Source: Adiantum capillus-veneris
Taxonomy: Eukaryota > Streptophyta > Polypodiopsida > Polypodiales > Pteridaceae
NCBI GenBank assembly: GCA_014529385.2
Contig: CM043944.1
Location: forward strand, 81,522,384-81,586,383
DNA: 64,000 nucleotides
Direction: 5' to 3'
The notes below the pieces were generated by a model. The model had not been told where the DNA came from. It worked only from the letters and a program-made list of their open reading frames with translations, and ran no database searches. Both the position numbers and the translations under genes were made by a program. Below are positions 23,588-34,657 of the stretch, piece by piece. Position 1 is the first letter of the stretch, and every line of letters begins with the position of its first letter.

Positions 23588-23722
23588 TCATGATGCGCTT
23601 GAATCCTATTGGATAGGCTTTTAAGGGGTCTAATGAGAATTTAGATGCATTTAAATAAATAATAAGCTCTTTCTCTCAAAGAGGGAAAAGAGGACACTTG
23701 TCCAAATGATATAATTAAATAA

Positions 23723-23794
<72 letters not shown>

Positions 23795-23828
23795 GGACCA
23801 TGCATGAGAGGGGTGGGGGGGTATACTC

Positions 23829-23897
<69 letters not shown>

Positions 23898-24585
23898 AGG
23901 GGTGGGGGGGTATACTCTCCCACACACACACACATGCACATACTCTCATTGTGTGAAGTGCAAAGTACAAGAGCTCCATCTCCTTCTCCCAACTTGTTGA
24001 GAAGTTGAAAGCCTACACCAACACTCTTAGCTATGAAATGCAAATCCAACCAAGAGCCATGCTTCATGTTTAAGGTTTCCATCTTCTTCATCTTCATTAC
24101 TATGGTATTCTTCTATGCTAAGCAAGCAGAGGGATGATAAGTGAGGAACTATTGCTTTCTCCTATTGAATACTTGTTCTTCCTCTTCCCTACCCTCATTC
24201 CCAGCTAGCTCTCTCCACGTTTGAAGGTGTTTGAGGCCTTGGGACTGAGGCGAGGATGGTTAATGCTTTTACAAAGTATATGTTATGCTCATGATGCATG
24301 AATTTTTCCATCTTCATTGCATCACCTAGGTCACAAGGAACACAAAGATTGTATGGTACCAAGTCTCTCGTGATGGGAGAATCTATATTACAAAAGCCTA
24401 TTGGAGGGGGGACTGGCTCCACATAAATTGAGTCCTCAACTATTGTCAAGCTCTCTAAAATCTCTCTCTCTCTCTCTCTCTCTTGCAAAAGTATTGATAA
24501 TTCCAAGTTAACTAAGTCTTATGGCTATGTTTCTACCCCTAATTAAGTTCAACCTCTATGCTCTCCAAGCAGCCTCACAAAAATG
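23588..24585 (+). mobile_element. Degraded LTR of the plus-strand gypsy element
   Basis: Matches the solo LTR at 30,826-32,537 in blocks: GAATCCTATTGG with TCTAATGAGA (23,590-23,640), GCCTACACCAACA with CAAATCCAACCAAGAG (about 24,010-24,060), and GATGGGAGA with GGAGGGGGGAC (24,370-24,420). The first half of the LTR is missing and the middle is replaced by microsatellites. It ends next to a decayed primer-binding site. Confidence 0.7.
23727..23933. repeat. Compound microsatellites (GA)n, (C)n, (CA)n
   Basis: GA run at about 23,727-23,792, poly-C at about 23,831-23,864 passing into CA at 23,865-23,894. A short direct copy of GAGAGGGGTGGGGGGGTATA lies on either side of the C/CA tract (about 23,805 and 23,894), so a small duplication has occurred. 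Confidence 0.93.
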
Positions 24586-24587
24586 CT

Positions 24588-25002
24588 TATCACAGCTATT
24601 GGTTCTCTTTTCTTAGTTAAGAAGAGAGGTCCTTAAGTTGTCCATGAAAGGTTGGACCTACTCATTGCAATAGGGTAAGTGGGATAGGGATCTATTATCT
24701 TGGTTGAGAAGGACTTAGTTCAAGGTATACCATTGGGAACTATAGTCTTAATAATGGAGTCTCTTGAGGCTTGCCTTTGGCTTATGCCTTTGGCTTAACC
24801 ATTATTGAGCTACAAGCAAGCTCAATAGAAACCATAATCAACACAGCAATGTTAGACCATCTCCACCAGTCTTTGAAATCAACAATGTCTAAAGCACGGG
24901 TGTGGCTGCTTGAGAACTATTTTTCAAAGGTAAAGAAGAGTAGAGACTAAGGTTTTTGAGGGTACCAAAGCAAAAAGTAATCTATACATAGGTTTAGTTA
25001 TC
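24588..25002 (+). other. Decayed primer-binding site and leader
   Basis: TGCTTATCACAGCT at about 24,588 aligns with TGGTATCAGAGCT of the minus-strand relative, followed by the shared GGTTCTCTTTTCTT. The rest matches the 9,091-9,494 leader up to the gag start codon. Confidence 0.6.
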
Positions 25003-26455
25003 ATGGTTGACAATAACCAAGAGAGTAGAATGAACATTGATAACTTTGATTTTGCACATGAAGGTGCAAATGATGATGCCCCCATGCTTGTTAATTACCT
25101 TGATACTAGGCTGCATCAAGCTATAGGCAACCCTGCTTTTCAAGCCGAAGTTACTCAACAACTTCGTGCTTATGGGATTTCCCTTCCTCTCCAAGAAGAG
25201 AGAGAGCTTAAGAGGTCTCTTGATGAGACTCCCAAAAGAAGACTCTCTCCCATAAGAGAGGAGGAATCCAAAGAGCAAGAAAGAAGTGAATCCCTAAGTT
25301 CCTCTGAAGATGTGCCTCCACGAAGACGGTGGTCTAGACGATTTCCAACTCCTCCCAAGAGGAAACGGTTAACCCATAGTCCTTCTTCTTGTTACTCCAA
25401 AAGGGAAGAGAGGAAACAAAGGAAGAAAAAGGCAAGAAAGAGGTCACCCTCTTCTTCTTCTTCTTCACCTTCCTCCTCTTTTGACAAAAGCAACAACTAT
25501 TCTCCTAGAGAATACAAGAGGAGAGGACATTGAAAACTTACCATGCATGGCGAAGGTCCCAAAAGCTCAAGAAATTCAAAGAGGGAGGAAAAAGTATCTC
25601 TTTTCTCACCTATGATGGCACTTTTGGTGCCACCGACAAAATATTAGCCTTCATCCAAAAATTTGATGCGGTCTTTGTTCAGACGAGGGATTCACATAGT
25701 CCTCCAAGCTACACCATGTAGCTTTGCACTTCCAAAAATCTGCTCGTCAATGGTGGGCTAGCCTTTGTGGCAATGAGGAAGCCCCAAAGACACGGAAAAC
25801 TCTATGAGTTCCCATCATGAAGCAATTCCTTGCAAGCAATGGAAAGGACAAAGTGCTTACCGAATGGCGAAGTTGAAAGCTACTCTCCAATGAGTCTATC
25901 CACTTGGGATTTACATCTCAAGGCTATTGTCATTCAAAATACAGACTTTGCGAAAAAAAGAAACAATTTTGTGTGGGATTACCTGAACAAATGGCCAAGT
26001 ATGTCAACTCTCAATAGCCTGGTTCTATCACCAAAGTAATCCACCACACTATGGTTGCTTTGCTCATCAATTTCAAAAAAGGGGCTAGAAGGAATGCTAA
26101 GCCCATGGAAAGCAAAGACAAAAGTGATGCAAAGGGGATAAAAAACGGCTAAAATTCTTTCCAAGGCAATCCCAACAACAACAAAAACAACAATAATCGG
26201 TCCAAGGATAAGGGAGTTTACAAAGGTAAAAATAAAATCTCTCCTGAAGAGCTAGAAGCTTTTGGTAAAGACCACAAATGCTTCAAGTGTGGGAAGCAAG
26301 GACATGGCTACCGTTCTTGCCCCAAAATAATTTCTTGCAATGAGACTCCTAGAGCTTCAACAATCAAAGCTCCAAAAGAGGATGATCATTGCAAAGGATC
26401 ACCTCTCTCCTATGCTTGGGAAAAGGTAAGGGAGCATGATGCCTTCATCTTGCTT
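25003..26455 (+). pseudogene. Gypsy gag, frameshifted
   Basis: Starts MVDNNQESRMNIDNFDFAHE, paralogous to the minus-strand Gag at 9,090. The first frame (25,003-25,533) holds the N-terminus and the Arg/Ser/Lys region. The next pieces (25,530-25,721, then 25,830-26,160) hold the gag core (SISFLTYDGTFGATDK, RQWWASLCGNEEA). At about 26,280 is an intact CCHC knuckle, CFKCGKQGHGYRSC. At least three frameshifts or stops break it. It is more decayed than its relative. Confidence 0.88.
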
Positions 26456-26947
26456 GACCTTGTCTCTACTCACAACTTCATATCAATGGAGTTGGCCACC
26501 CACTAAGTTGGGCATTCAAGCCTTTGAGATGGGAGTACTGTAACTTCCAATGGAGATTTAAAGGGACATCAAGCCTCCGTTACTACCTTGATTGGGAAGT
26601 TGAGGCTTCATGTCCAAAGCTACATCGACAAAGAAGAATTTTTCATCTCTCCTCTTCAACATGAAGATGTTATCCTAGGGGCAACGTGGTTCAACCACAT
26701 GGCTGCCAACATGAAGTTCCATGAAAGGAGAATCTACTTCACCTACAAGGAAAAGAGTATGTATATAGATCATGATAATAAGTCTAGTCATTCTATACCA
26801 CTTATAAATTCACCTCATTTTGATAAGTCAATGAAAAGATCAATTTCTCTGTTCATGAATTTTGTCAAAGAATCCACTAATGACGCTAATGTTCTATCAA
26901 ATGAAAATGGTAAGAATCAAGAAGAGTTAGACTTTTCTACTTCCTAA
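26400..26947 (+). pseudogene. Gypsy aspartic protease region
   Basis: After GSPLSYAWEKVREHDAFI the frame continues LLDLVSTHNFISMEL, the protease active-site region; the usual D-S/T-G is D-L-V here. A stop follows. A second frame (26,588-26,947) has KLRLHVQSYIDKEEFFI, DVILGATWFNHM and FHERRIYFTYKEK, the rest of the retropepsin-like domain and the linker. Confidence 0.8.
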
Positions 26948-27039
26948 ATGGATTCCAAGATGTTTTTATCGATGATATCCCTATGTAACTACCTCCAAAA
27001 AATGAGGGGATGATGACCATCGAATTGAGCTCCTATCAG

Positions 27040-27820
27040 GAAGCTCACTGCCTAACAAGCCTCCTTATAGAGTTTCTCAAGCTCAACAAGAGAAGACTAT
27101 GAGGCAAGTGCATGAACTGGTAGACAAAGGGATGGTGAGGCCTAGCTCCTCTCCTTTTTGCTCTCCAATCCTTTTTGTGAAAAAGAAAGATGGTACATAC
27201 CACATGTGTGTGAATTATCGAGTGCTAAACCATCTCACTATCAAAAACAAATTTCCTGTGCCGCCGGTCAAAGATCTGTTTGATAAGCTACAAGGTTTGG
27301 ACTACTTCAATAGGATTGACCTTAAAATTTTCTATCATCAAATAAGGATAGTGAATGAAGATATCGTAAAGATCTGTTTGATAAGCTACAAGGTTTGGAC
27401 TACTTCAGTAGGATTGACCTTAAAATTTTCTATCATCAAATAAGGATAGTGAATGAAGATATCGTAAAGACCGCATTTCGTACAACGTTTGGTCTTTATG
27501 AATATCTTGTTATGCCTTTTGGTTTGAGAAATTCTCTAGCCATGTTCAATCGTTTATTGGACAAAATCTTTAGACCCTACCGCAAATTCATAGGAGTGTT
27601 CTTTGATGATATCATCATCTACTCCAAGTCCTTTGAGGAGCACAAGAAACATCTCCAGGTAATTTTTCAAGCTTTAAGGGAGAACAAGATTTTTATTAAT
27701 AAAAAGAAGAGTGATGTTTTTGTTCAAGAGATTCAATACTTAGGTCATATTATCTCTCAAGATGGCATTCGTATGGATCCATCAACGTTGGAGGTAACTT
27801 CCATCTTACCCAAGGGTTGA
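27040..27820 (+). pseudogene. Gypsy reverse transcriptase with an internal 98-bp tandem duplication
   Basis: Motifs in order: VDKGMVRPSSSPFCSPILFVKKKDGT, here shortened to SSSPFCSPILFVKKKDG; CVNYRVLNHLTIKNKFPVPPV; RIDLKIFYHQIRI; TTFGLYEYLVMPFGLRNS; FFDDIIIYSKS with the catalytic DD; and YLGHIISQDGI. The block 27,270-27,367 is repeated at 27,368-27,465 with one visible difference. As 98 is not a multiple of three, this breaks the frame, so the enzyme could not be made from this copy. Confidence 0.9.
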
Positions 27821-27857
27821 CAAGGATGATCATTAGGAGGAAGTAGATATTATAGAT

Positions 27858-28610
27858 GTGTATAAAATGATGTTTGATGGTGCATACAGGAAAGTTCTTC
27901 AAAAGGCAAGTGGTGGGGTAGTCATTAAGAACCCAAAAGGCGATGTAATCTTTTCTAGAGCTTACGATCTTGATGAAGCTGAAAGTAACAATGAGGCCGA
28001 GTATCTCACGCTTTTCCTTGGATTGAAGCAGTGTGTTGAGTTTGGATTGAAGAGGGTCATTGCAAAAGGGGATGCATTGATAGTCATGAATCAGTTGCTT
28101 GGTTTATGGAATGTTAAGAAAGACAATTTGAAGAAGTGATTCTATGGCATCAAGAAGCTTTTGCATAAGTTTGAGAAGAAACAGTTTAAGCATGTTCCTC
28201 GTGAGCAGAATAAAGACGTTGATGAGTTGGCTAGGGACAAGTTGGATGCCTTGGTAGCTCCTTTAAAGGTCAAGGAGGCCTTGTATGCAAGAAGGGAATC
28301 ATTACAAGATGTAGAAGTATTTCTTGGTAAAGGGAAATGTCCAAAGGGAATGTCAAAGGTTCGGTGTAAGAGAATAGTTGCAAAAGCAAGAAACTCCACA
28401 TTGGTAGGTGAGGATCTCATGCTTTATGGCAAGGATAGCATTTTGAGAGAAGTGCCGTACAAAGAAGAGATAGGCTTGATTTTGGAGCACTGCCATGAAG
28501 AAATAGGCCATCAAGGCAAGGATCGTGTTGCCGTGTGTGGTGAAATGACATGGCAGTCTGCTAGGCACCAGTGCCCGTTCCCGCCAAGGACCTATTCTTT
28601 TGAAGCTTAA
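27858..28610 (+). pseudogene. Archaeal-type RNase H and start of integrase
   Basis: The RNase H keeps all four catalytic acids in their usual settings: MFDGA, NNEAEY, AKGDALIV and NKDVDELA. It follows RT after only about 40 bases, so the RT-linked RNase H is missing. The frame has one stop at 28,137-28,139 (LKK-stop-FYGIKKL) and then continues to 28,610 with LREVPYKEEIGLILEHCHEEIGH, cut here to EHCHEEIGHQGKDR, the His-His part of the integrase zinc domain. It ends at a poly-C tract. Confidence 0.85.
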
Positions 28611-28617
28611 ATGGGTA

Positions 28618-28760
28618 CCCCCCCCCCCCCCCCCCGCCCCCAAATAGCGATGTCGCTATTGCTTTCTAAGGGGAGGGGTCCCACGATGAAGTGAGGCAGG
28701 CCAAGGCCGGCAGTCAAGGGGTAAGTAAAGGGGAGGATCCCGCAACAAAGGTCAAGCAAG

Positions 28761-28792
<32 letters not shown>
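28618..28792. repeat. Poly-C tract and (GA)n microsatellite
   Basis: A run of about 18 C, one G and 5 more C at 28,618-28,641; a GA run at 28,764-28,792. Confidence 0.93.
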
Positions 28793-28794
<2 letters not shown>

Positions 28795-29481
28795 CAATCC
28801 GAGAGGATTTTAAAGGCCCAAAAGGGCAAGTGAAAGGGAGGACAAAGAGCCAAGATGTGTGCACCATACAGAGGTTGTCAAAAATAGACTATGCCAAGTG
28901 GTGGCAATGCAAGGAAATTCCAAATGAAGCTACAAGTGAAGTGCACGAGATGGGGGCTTACCCATTATTTGTTTTTTAGGTCTCCTAGACACACTCCTAT
29001 AAAAGGATGTACACATTCATTTTTGGGGCCTTTTTTCCATTGGGCTTTTTGGCCATTGGAGGTTTTTTCCTGTGTAGGCTTTTGAGCCATTGTCTTTTTG
29101 CCAAGGTTCATGCCGGCCGTGTACTGGTTGTATATGGTGTTGCATATGCGAGAAGGATCTCTACTGTCTCTTGGCGTCATTCCCCCTTCTCTTCTCTGCT
29201 TGTTTGCGTGTGGTTCTAGGCGTTTGAGCCGAAGTTTGTCGTGCAAAGAGAGAGGCTGTGTGAGTGTGGAAGGCTGTGAATTGAGCAGAGCAGAGTGACT
29301 GAGTCTATCTGGTGTATTGCAAGGCATTTGTGCATATAATTGTGTGCAAGCGGTGGTTTTCTTGCGGGTAGTGTCGAGTTTTGTGGGTGAACTCTAGTGG
29401 ATTAGAGCGTTGTGTATACCCTGGGCTATAGTGAGGCATTGTGTTGTGTGCTGGGTTTGTTCCCCTTTCCCCCTCTCTAGC
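28793..29481 (+). promoter_or_regulatory. Promoter-like region with TATA box, probably part of an LTR
   Basis: TATAAAAGG lies at 28,998-29,006. About 25-60 bases downstream comes a T-tract/C3/G3 motif (TTTTTTCCATTGGGCTTTTT ... GGTTTTTTCC, 29,031-29,070), the same arrangement as in the copia LTR at 3.5 kb and at 13.05 kb. The remainder looks like an untranslated leader that ends CTCTCTAG just before the ATG at 29,482. Confidence 0.45.
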
Positions 29482-30000
29482 ATGGCGCCTAAACTGGTAT
29501 GGTTGGTGTTGATAGCCTACCACCTACTAGTACTTGGGATCCTTTCAACGCTCGAGTTCATAGTGGGAGGCGAAGCGGCCTCAGCTTATGTCTGGCTCAG
29601 GTAGGTTGGAGGTGTTCTAGCTCGCTCCCGACAAAGTGAAATTCTCTCTGTCTATAGTAGAGCGTATGTGGATGGGTGGACCGGTCGATCTCTACACATG
29701 GTTTGGTGCTCTCCTAGTTACTTTGTCATAAACTTTTTGATGTTATGATATACCTAGATTTTGTCATTGCATTAATACATGGTTGCCTGTTTTGATTACT
29801 TGGGGAATTTAAAGATTCTTTGTTGTCATTCTCTCACGTCTCTGTGCACTCTATTTCACTCTCCACTATATTCTCTCTCTCTCTCTTCCCACAACACGGT
29901 GTACACATACGTTCACCGTCCACAATGTTATATTTTTCTTGAGTACTCTTTCATTCATAACACCTGGATAGCCTAAAGCCTGATACTAGTCAGGTTAGTT
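29450..30000 (+). repeat. Dispersed repeat family, copy 1 (plus)
   Basis: The segment matches 45,825-46,530 read on the minus strand along nearly its whole length, with landmarks TATGGTTGGTGTTGATA, GGTTGGAGGTGTT, AAAGATTCT(T/C)T, GCACTCTATTTCAC and TTCATTCATAACACC. Its last 100 bases also match 40,420-40,500 on the plus strand. Confidence 0.8.
29482..29600 (+). CDS. Short hydrophobic first-exon candidate
   Basis: From ATG at 29,482 the frame encodes about 39 residues, MAPKLVWLVLIAYHLLVLGIL and a mostly hydrophobic continuation shown here only in part (FIVGGEAASAYVW), ending at CTCAG/GTAGGT, a consensus donor at 29,600/29,601. The N-terminal part could be a membrane span or signal anchor. A homologous but broken copy lies on the minus strand near 46,380-46,490. 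I do not recognise the protein; a captured host exon inside a repeat is one explanation, a chance frame in an LTR another. Confidence 0.3.
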
Positions 30001-30197
30001 ATGCATTGTGCACGCATTCATGCATGATGTTTGGAAAATTATATTGTATTCATGATGCATCTATAAATGACATCTGATGGTGGTACTTGTTTAACTTGTC
30101 TTCTTGAGTAAAAGTATTTGATTTGAGTTATGGTAAAGTGGTTGAACTGTTTAACAACAATGTTGAAATTTCTTTGAATATTTGTTTTGTAGTAATA

Positions 30198-33100
30198 AAT
30201 GGCTCCCAAAGTGATGTCTGAATTCTTTAGCCAGGGGAATAAGGTTTTGGCCATAGTGTTCAACAATATGTCGACACGCTTGTGAAGGGATGAAAGGAAA
30301 CTCTTTTACTTAGAAATTGGGACCAAAGTATTTGAGATGCCATGAAGCACAACTTACTAGAAGAGTGTTGACCGTAGTTACCTTACCCGTCACCAAGAAC
30401 CCTTTCGTCAATACTTTATCTACATTGATGATAGTCCAAGTGATGCAAACCTCAGGCTACGTCAAGTCAGAATATGGTTAGGCCTAGAAGACATGTTCTA
30501 CTACTTGGCAATGCGCTCCCAAATGTTGAGGATTATTGAAGTTGCTAAGAAGTTTGAATTTCTTGCAAAACTGTCACAGGTAAAGAAAAAGTGAAAGATA
30601 ACTACAGAACATGTTGTCGCGTGGGAGGTCTCAGAGAATACTATGTCATGATGAGAGTTAAAAGAATATTTAGAGAATTAGCTTTGACACACCCATAATA
30701 TTGTAATAAAATCATAAAAACTAGATTTTGATGAATAAAAGAAGCATAGACCCAGTTTTGGTTCACATGTGTAATTTCATAACAACTAATATCTAATCCT
30801 TCTAAATAATTTTCTGATGTTAAACTGATCATTTAATATGGGGAAGTACCAAGGGAGAAAAAGCTAGAATATTGGTTAAGATAGTAGACCGGCCACTGTA
30901 GGGATTCAAAGGAGGGAAAATAGGGATCCAAAGGGGGAGCCATCTGCAAAAGAGCAAGGTGCAACAATGGGCTTAAAACTTAGGGGGTTCACTATGTGTA
31001 AAACTACCATATCATGTGCGTTCAAGACATGTTTGTAAAACCCCTTATCTGTGAATTTTGTTATGAATATAATGTACCCTTTTCTTTTAAAATCTGTAAG
31101 TTTTTTTCAAATTTGAAAAAATAATACCCTTATATATATATATTTATGTAAGTTTCAAGAACTTTAAATACCCTTCTGTTGAACTCACGTGATAGGTTAC
31201 ATTTTTATTAAGTGACCTACCCGGGGCTTAAAAGACCCTAAGGTTCAGCCCATTAAGACTTCCAAAATGCTAAGGTTTCAAAATTCAAAGGTTGTGTCCA
31301 AAGGACAAAAGCCTAGGAAAATTGGATGCTTTGTGTGTGCTCAAAAAGTCTTCATGAATCCCTACGTAGGAGTGGGCGAGCCCTAGAAGTAGGAGATGAG
31401 AGAGAAACTTTCTCTCTCTCACACACACAAGCTCCCTTTACACAAAGGGAATGAGGGACACATGTCAGCTCCCTAGCCAAGATGCCTGCAAGGTGCACTC
31501 AAATCCTATCGGGGATGGCCTTGGAGGTGGACCAATGAGAATTAGGCTAGAGTAAATCTAGTTTAATTAATTTAAAAACACTTAATAAAAGAAAAAATAA
31601 GAATTAAGCTCTCTAGAAGACTATTGGACAGTCTCCCAAGGGGTCCAATGAGCATTCAACAGCCCAATGGCTTGCTTGATTCCTATTGGCCAGGAGACAA
31701 AGGGGTCCAATGAGAGTCTAGTTGCATAAATTATTACCTAAAGGTCCAATAGGGTTGCAACATGAGCAAATAGCAAGAGGGGTCGACCAAGAGAGAGAGG
31801 GGGCTGATTTTCTCAAGGCATTATCCACACACACTCACACAAACTCATGTGTGAAGCAAGAAGACTCTCTCTCCTTCTCAAGCTTTAATGGAAACCTTAT
31901 CACCTACTCCAAGCTTGTGAGAAGGGAGGCCTACACCAACAACTCTTGGCTTTGTGACGCAAATCCAACCAAGAGACAAGCTTCAATGCATGCTCATCTC
32001 CTCTACCATGCTAATTACTAAGCTAAGCTATGCTAATATGAGTGATTATGTGAGGAGATGTACATATTTCTCGTAAGACTACTCCTTCCTCTCAATCTAC
32101 TCTCATACCCCGCTAGCTCTCACCATCTTCGAAGGTGTGTGAGGTCTTGGGTCTGAGACCGTGAGGGAATTGATGTTGTGTTTAATAAGTGTTTTGCTTA
32201 GTGCTTGAAGTTTCCATCTTCATTGCATTAGATAGTATTGAAGGAACACGAAGAATTGTATTGTAAAATGTCTTGCTTGATGGGAGAAACCATAATAAAA
32301 AGCCTTTTGGAGGGGGGACCAGCTCCATGTAAATCCGGTCCTCAATTGTTGTCAATAGCTTAATTTCTCTCTCTTGTGAAGTATTGTTCATGCTATCTAA
32401 CTAGGTGTTATACTTTTTGTTGCTCTCTCCATCCAAGCACTATAATTATTCTCATTGGGAATCTATTCTAATGAAATGCTCACTAAGTTCATGCTATTTT
32501 CCACTACACACAAGTTACTAGGGCATTAAATGTTACATGTACTAAGTTTTCTCTCTCCATGTTTTGTTTTTAGATGGATATTCTTAATTGTGTAGATAAA
32601 CTCTCGAGTGATTTTGCACAAAGGATATTTTTCAATTATGCGATTGGATTCAAGTTCCATTGGGGAATTGAAGTGGTTCGAGCTTCAAAGGGGACTAGAG
32701 ACTACCTTGTTCCAAACACTTACATAGCATGGGAGTTATATGTTGAATCTCAACCTGAGCATCGAACACAAGTTCCTTATAGGTTTATGACCAATCCACA
32801 GCTTTGGGTCAAGGAAAAGATCCAAGGAGGTGACGTTAAAGTATAGGGATATGTTATTTACATATCAAGTTGAGAACTCATACTTAGTAAGAAGGCCCCA
32901 ATGTTAAATCAAAGATACAACTTTTGTGAAAAGGTCATAATTAGAGTATGGAAGAAGTCAAATGGAGGCAACCAATTCTAGTTTGTACCCCAAGATTGAT
33001 TCAAATGGGGTCTATGGACCTATTCTCAAATACAATCCTCACAATGTTACTATAACCCAGGTGCATTAGTGACTATGAGAAGCCCAGGTGCATTAGTGAC

Positions 33101-34300
33101 TTTACCCAAGCACAATCAATGGCAATGACCTCCAGTAGATATTTCTACAAAGATGAGGTAAATGAACGGGATGCTCATGTAAACTGCTATAATGGACTAC
33201 CAGCCATGGATGTATCGTGAGGAGAGGAATGGTAACAAAAGGAAGACGTGAATTTTAACACACAAGTTGAATTCTAAAATTTGAAACTAGAGATGTGAAA
33301 AAATATAGGGATAGAACCTTGGTTGTAGGAACCAAGAATTGATTCATAGGACCCTTTCATATTTATGTATCTACCTAAAGACAATATGTATCTTTTTTTG
33401 GTCTTCTACGGTTATAAAATTTTGATTCTAATATAGCACATATTGTATTGAGGATATAATATTTGAGTTTGAATCTTGGTTTTATCATTCTAAGTAACAT
33501 GAGTGATGGGGTGTGTATGTGTAGATGACCAACATCTTACCTCAAGGGATATGGACAGATATACTCTCCTGCCTTATGGTGGAGGAGCATCTTCAAACTG
33601 GAGTGGAAGTGCAAAGTCTTGTCACTACCATGCATAATGGGGAAGAGAAGAAGATATTAATGTCCATGGATTATATTTGTACCTAATACATTCCGAGCTT
33701 GGTACCATTACGTTTTAGGGAACCCCAAGTTTAGACCACCTGAACATAAACCCTCACCTGTTGGGAGTATCAAGTGGATACAATCCAAGTTGGGAAAGGA
33801 GATTGTTGTCACTAACCAAGTATTGTACATAAATGCTTATGAACTTACCCTCAGATCGACCAAAGAAACATGGATGGCTAGAAACATACTTCCCCTAGTA
33901 CTGGCTATGGGATGTTTTGACATTGTTATGTTCAATGTATGGGGCCGTGAATGCCAAACCAACGACCAAAATTCCTTTAGCCCGGTACCTTGGAAGTTTT
34001 TCTTTGACTTATTTGGAAACTCACTAATCCACAATCCTCGCCATGTATTTTTTTTTTTCAAAATAATTTTCTTACTTCGATGACTACTTCGGGTACAAGA
34101 AGGCAATTTTTCACGCCGAAATCGGGGTACCTGTAATAAATTAGTCCCTTACTCAACAATGGTATGACTCACATGCCAACAAAAAAATGTTTCAACCAAA
34201 GTTAAGAAAGGATTATTGGGATCACCCGTATGACTCAATACTCAAAGAATGGGATAGCTATACTCCATTGGTGGAAGGGTGTCACAATGGATATTATTGG
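30198..34300 (+). pseudogene. Unrecognised multi-exon gene or pseudogene with an LTR in an intron
   Basis: Protein-like segments joined by plausible splice sites. Segment A, 30,198-30,577: MAPKVMSEFFSQGNK, two TGA codons, then SYLTRHQEPFRQYF, VRIWLGLEDMFYYLAM and FEFLAKLSQ, ending TCACAG/GTAAAG. Segment B, 32,573-about 32,930: preceded by TTTTGTTTTTAG; FFNYAIGFKFHWGIEV, YLVPNTYIAWELYV, FMTNPQLWVKEK, then a frameshift into YRDMLFTYQVENSYLV. Segment C, 33,525-33,680: preceded by GTGTAG; LPQGIWTDILSCLMVEE. Segment D, about 33,680-34,085: FVPNTFRAWYHYVLGNPKF, WMARNILPLVLAMGC, PWKFFFDLFGN. Segment E, about 34,100-34,300: QWYDSHANKKMFQPK, CHNGYYWVHYVRAI. B and D share a V-P-N-T-x-x-A-W motif. No family recognised; the stops suggest decay. 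Confidence 0.4.
30826..32537 (+). mobile_element. Solo LTR of the gypsy family, plus orientation
   Basis: Starts TGATCATTTAATATGGGG and ends GCATTAAATGTTACA, matching the reverse complement of 9,508-11,045 along its length, though about 170 bases longer. No primer-binding site follows and no polypurine tract precedes it, so it is an LTR without a body. The flanking 5-mers TAAAC and TGTAC agree at 3 of 5 bases: a decayed target duplication at best. It lies between a splice donor at 30,577 and an acceptor at 32,572. Confidence 0.82.
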
Positions 34301-34417
34301 GTGCATTATGTCAGAGCCATTAGGATTTATTAAAAACTTTTTCAAGACACTTTGTAGAATTTTAGAAACCCCAAAGTTTTGTGATATAGAAATTGGATTA
34401 ATTTATTCATTATTCTT

Positions 34418-34657
34418 TCTCTTATTTCTCTCTCATCTTATCTTCAACTATCTATTCTATTTGACTTAGAGGACTTTGAGCGGATTAGAATATTGTATTA
34501 AGTGTGACATTGGTTGATATGGTGCAGTAAGTTACCATATCAACTATCTACTCTATTTTTTCTCTTATTTCTCTCTCATCTTATCTTCAACTTGACTTAA
34601 AGGACTTAGAACATCGTACTAAGTGTGACCTTGGTTGATATGGTGCAGTAAGTTACC
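34418..34657 (+). repeat. Duplicated leader, ~121-bp period
   Basis: Two copies of a block ending TTGGTTGATATGGTGCAGTAAG precede the gag start; the landmark begins at 34,510 and 34,631. Each copy also contains TTATTTCTCTCTCATCTTAT. No tRNA-iMet primer-binding site was found here. The motif TGGTGCAG next to the start codon could be a 3' splice site. Confidence 0.7.

Larger units (their letters stand above)
23588..28610 (+). mobile_element. Ty3/gypsy element, plus strand, internally deleted and 3'-truncated
   Basis: Order: LTR remnant, leader, gag, protease, RT, second (archaeal-type) RNase H, start of integrase. The usual first RNase H between RT and the second RNase H is absent, as is everything after the integrase zinc region. 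The dual RNase H layout is that of the Tat group of plant gypsy elements. It belongs to the same family as the gypsy half of the 3.4-11 kb chimera. Confidence 0.8.

Noticed and set aside
30826-32537. Treating this LTR as the 3' LTR of the gypsy element at 23.6-28.6 kb
   Set aside because: No polypurine tract precedes it and 2.2 kb of unrelated sequence with splice-like exons lies between. A solo LTR fits better, though the pairing is not fully excluded.
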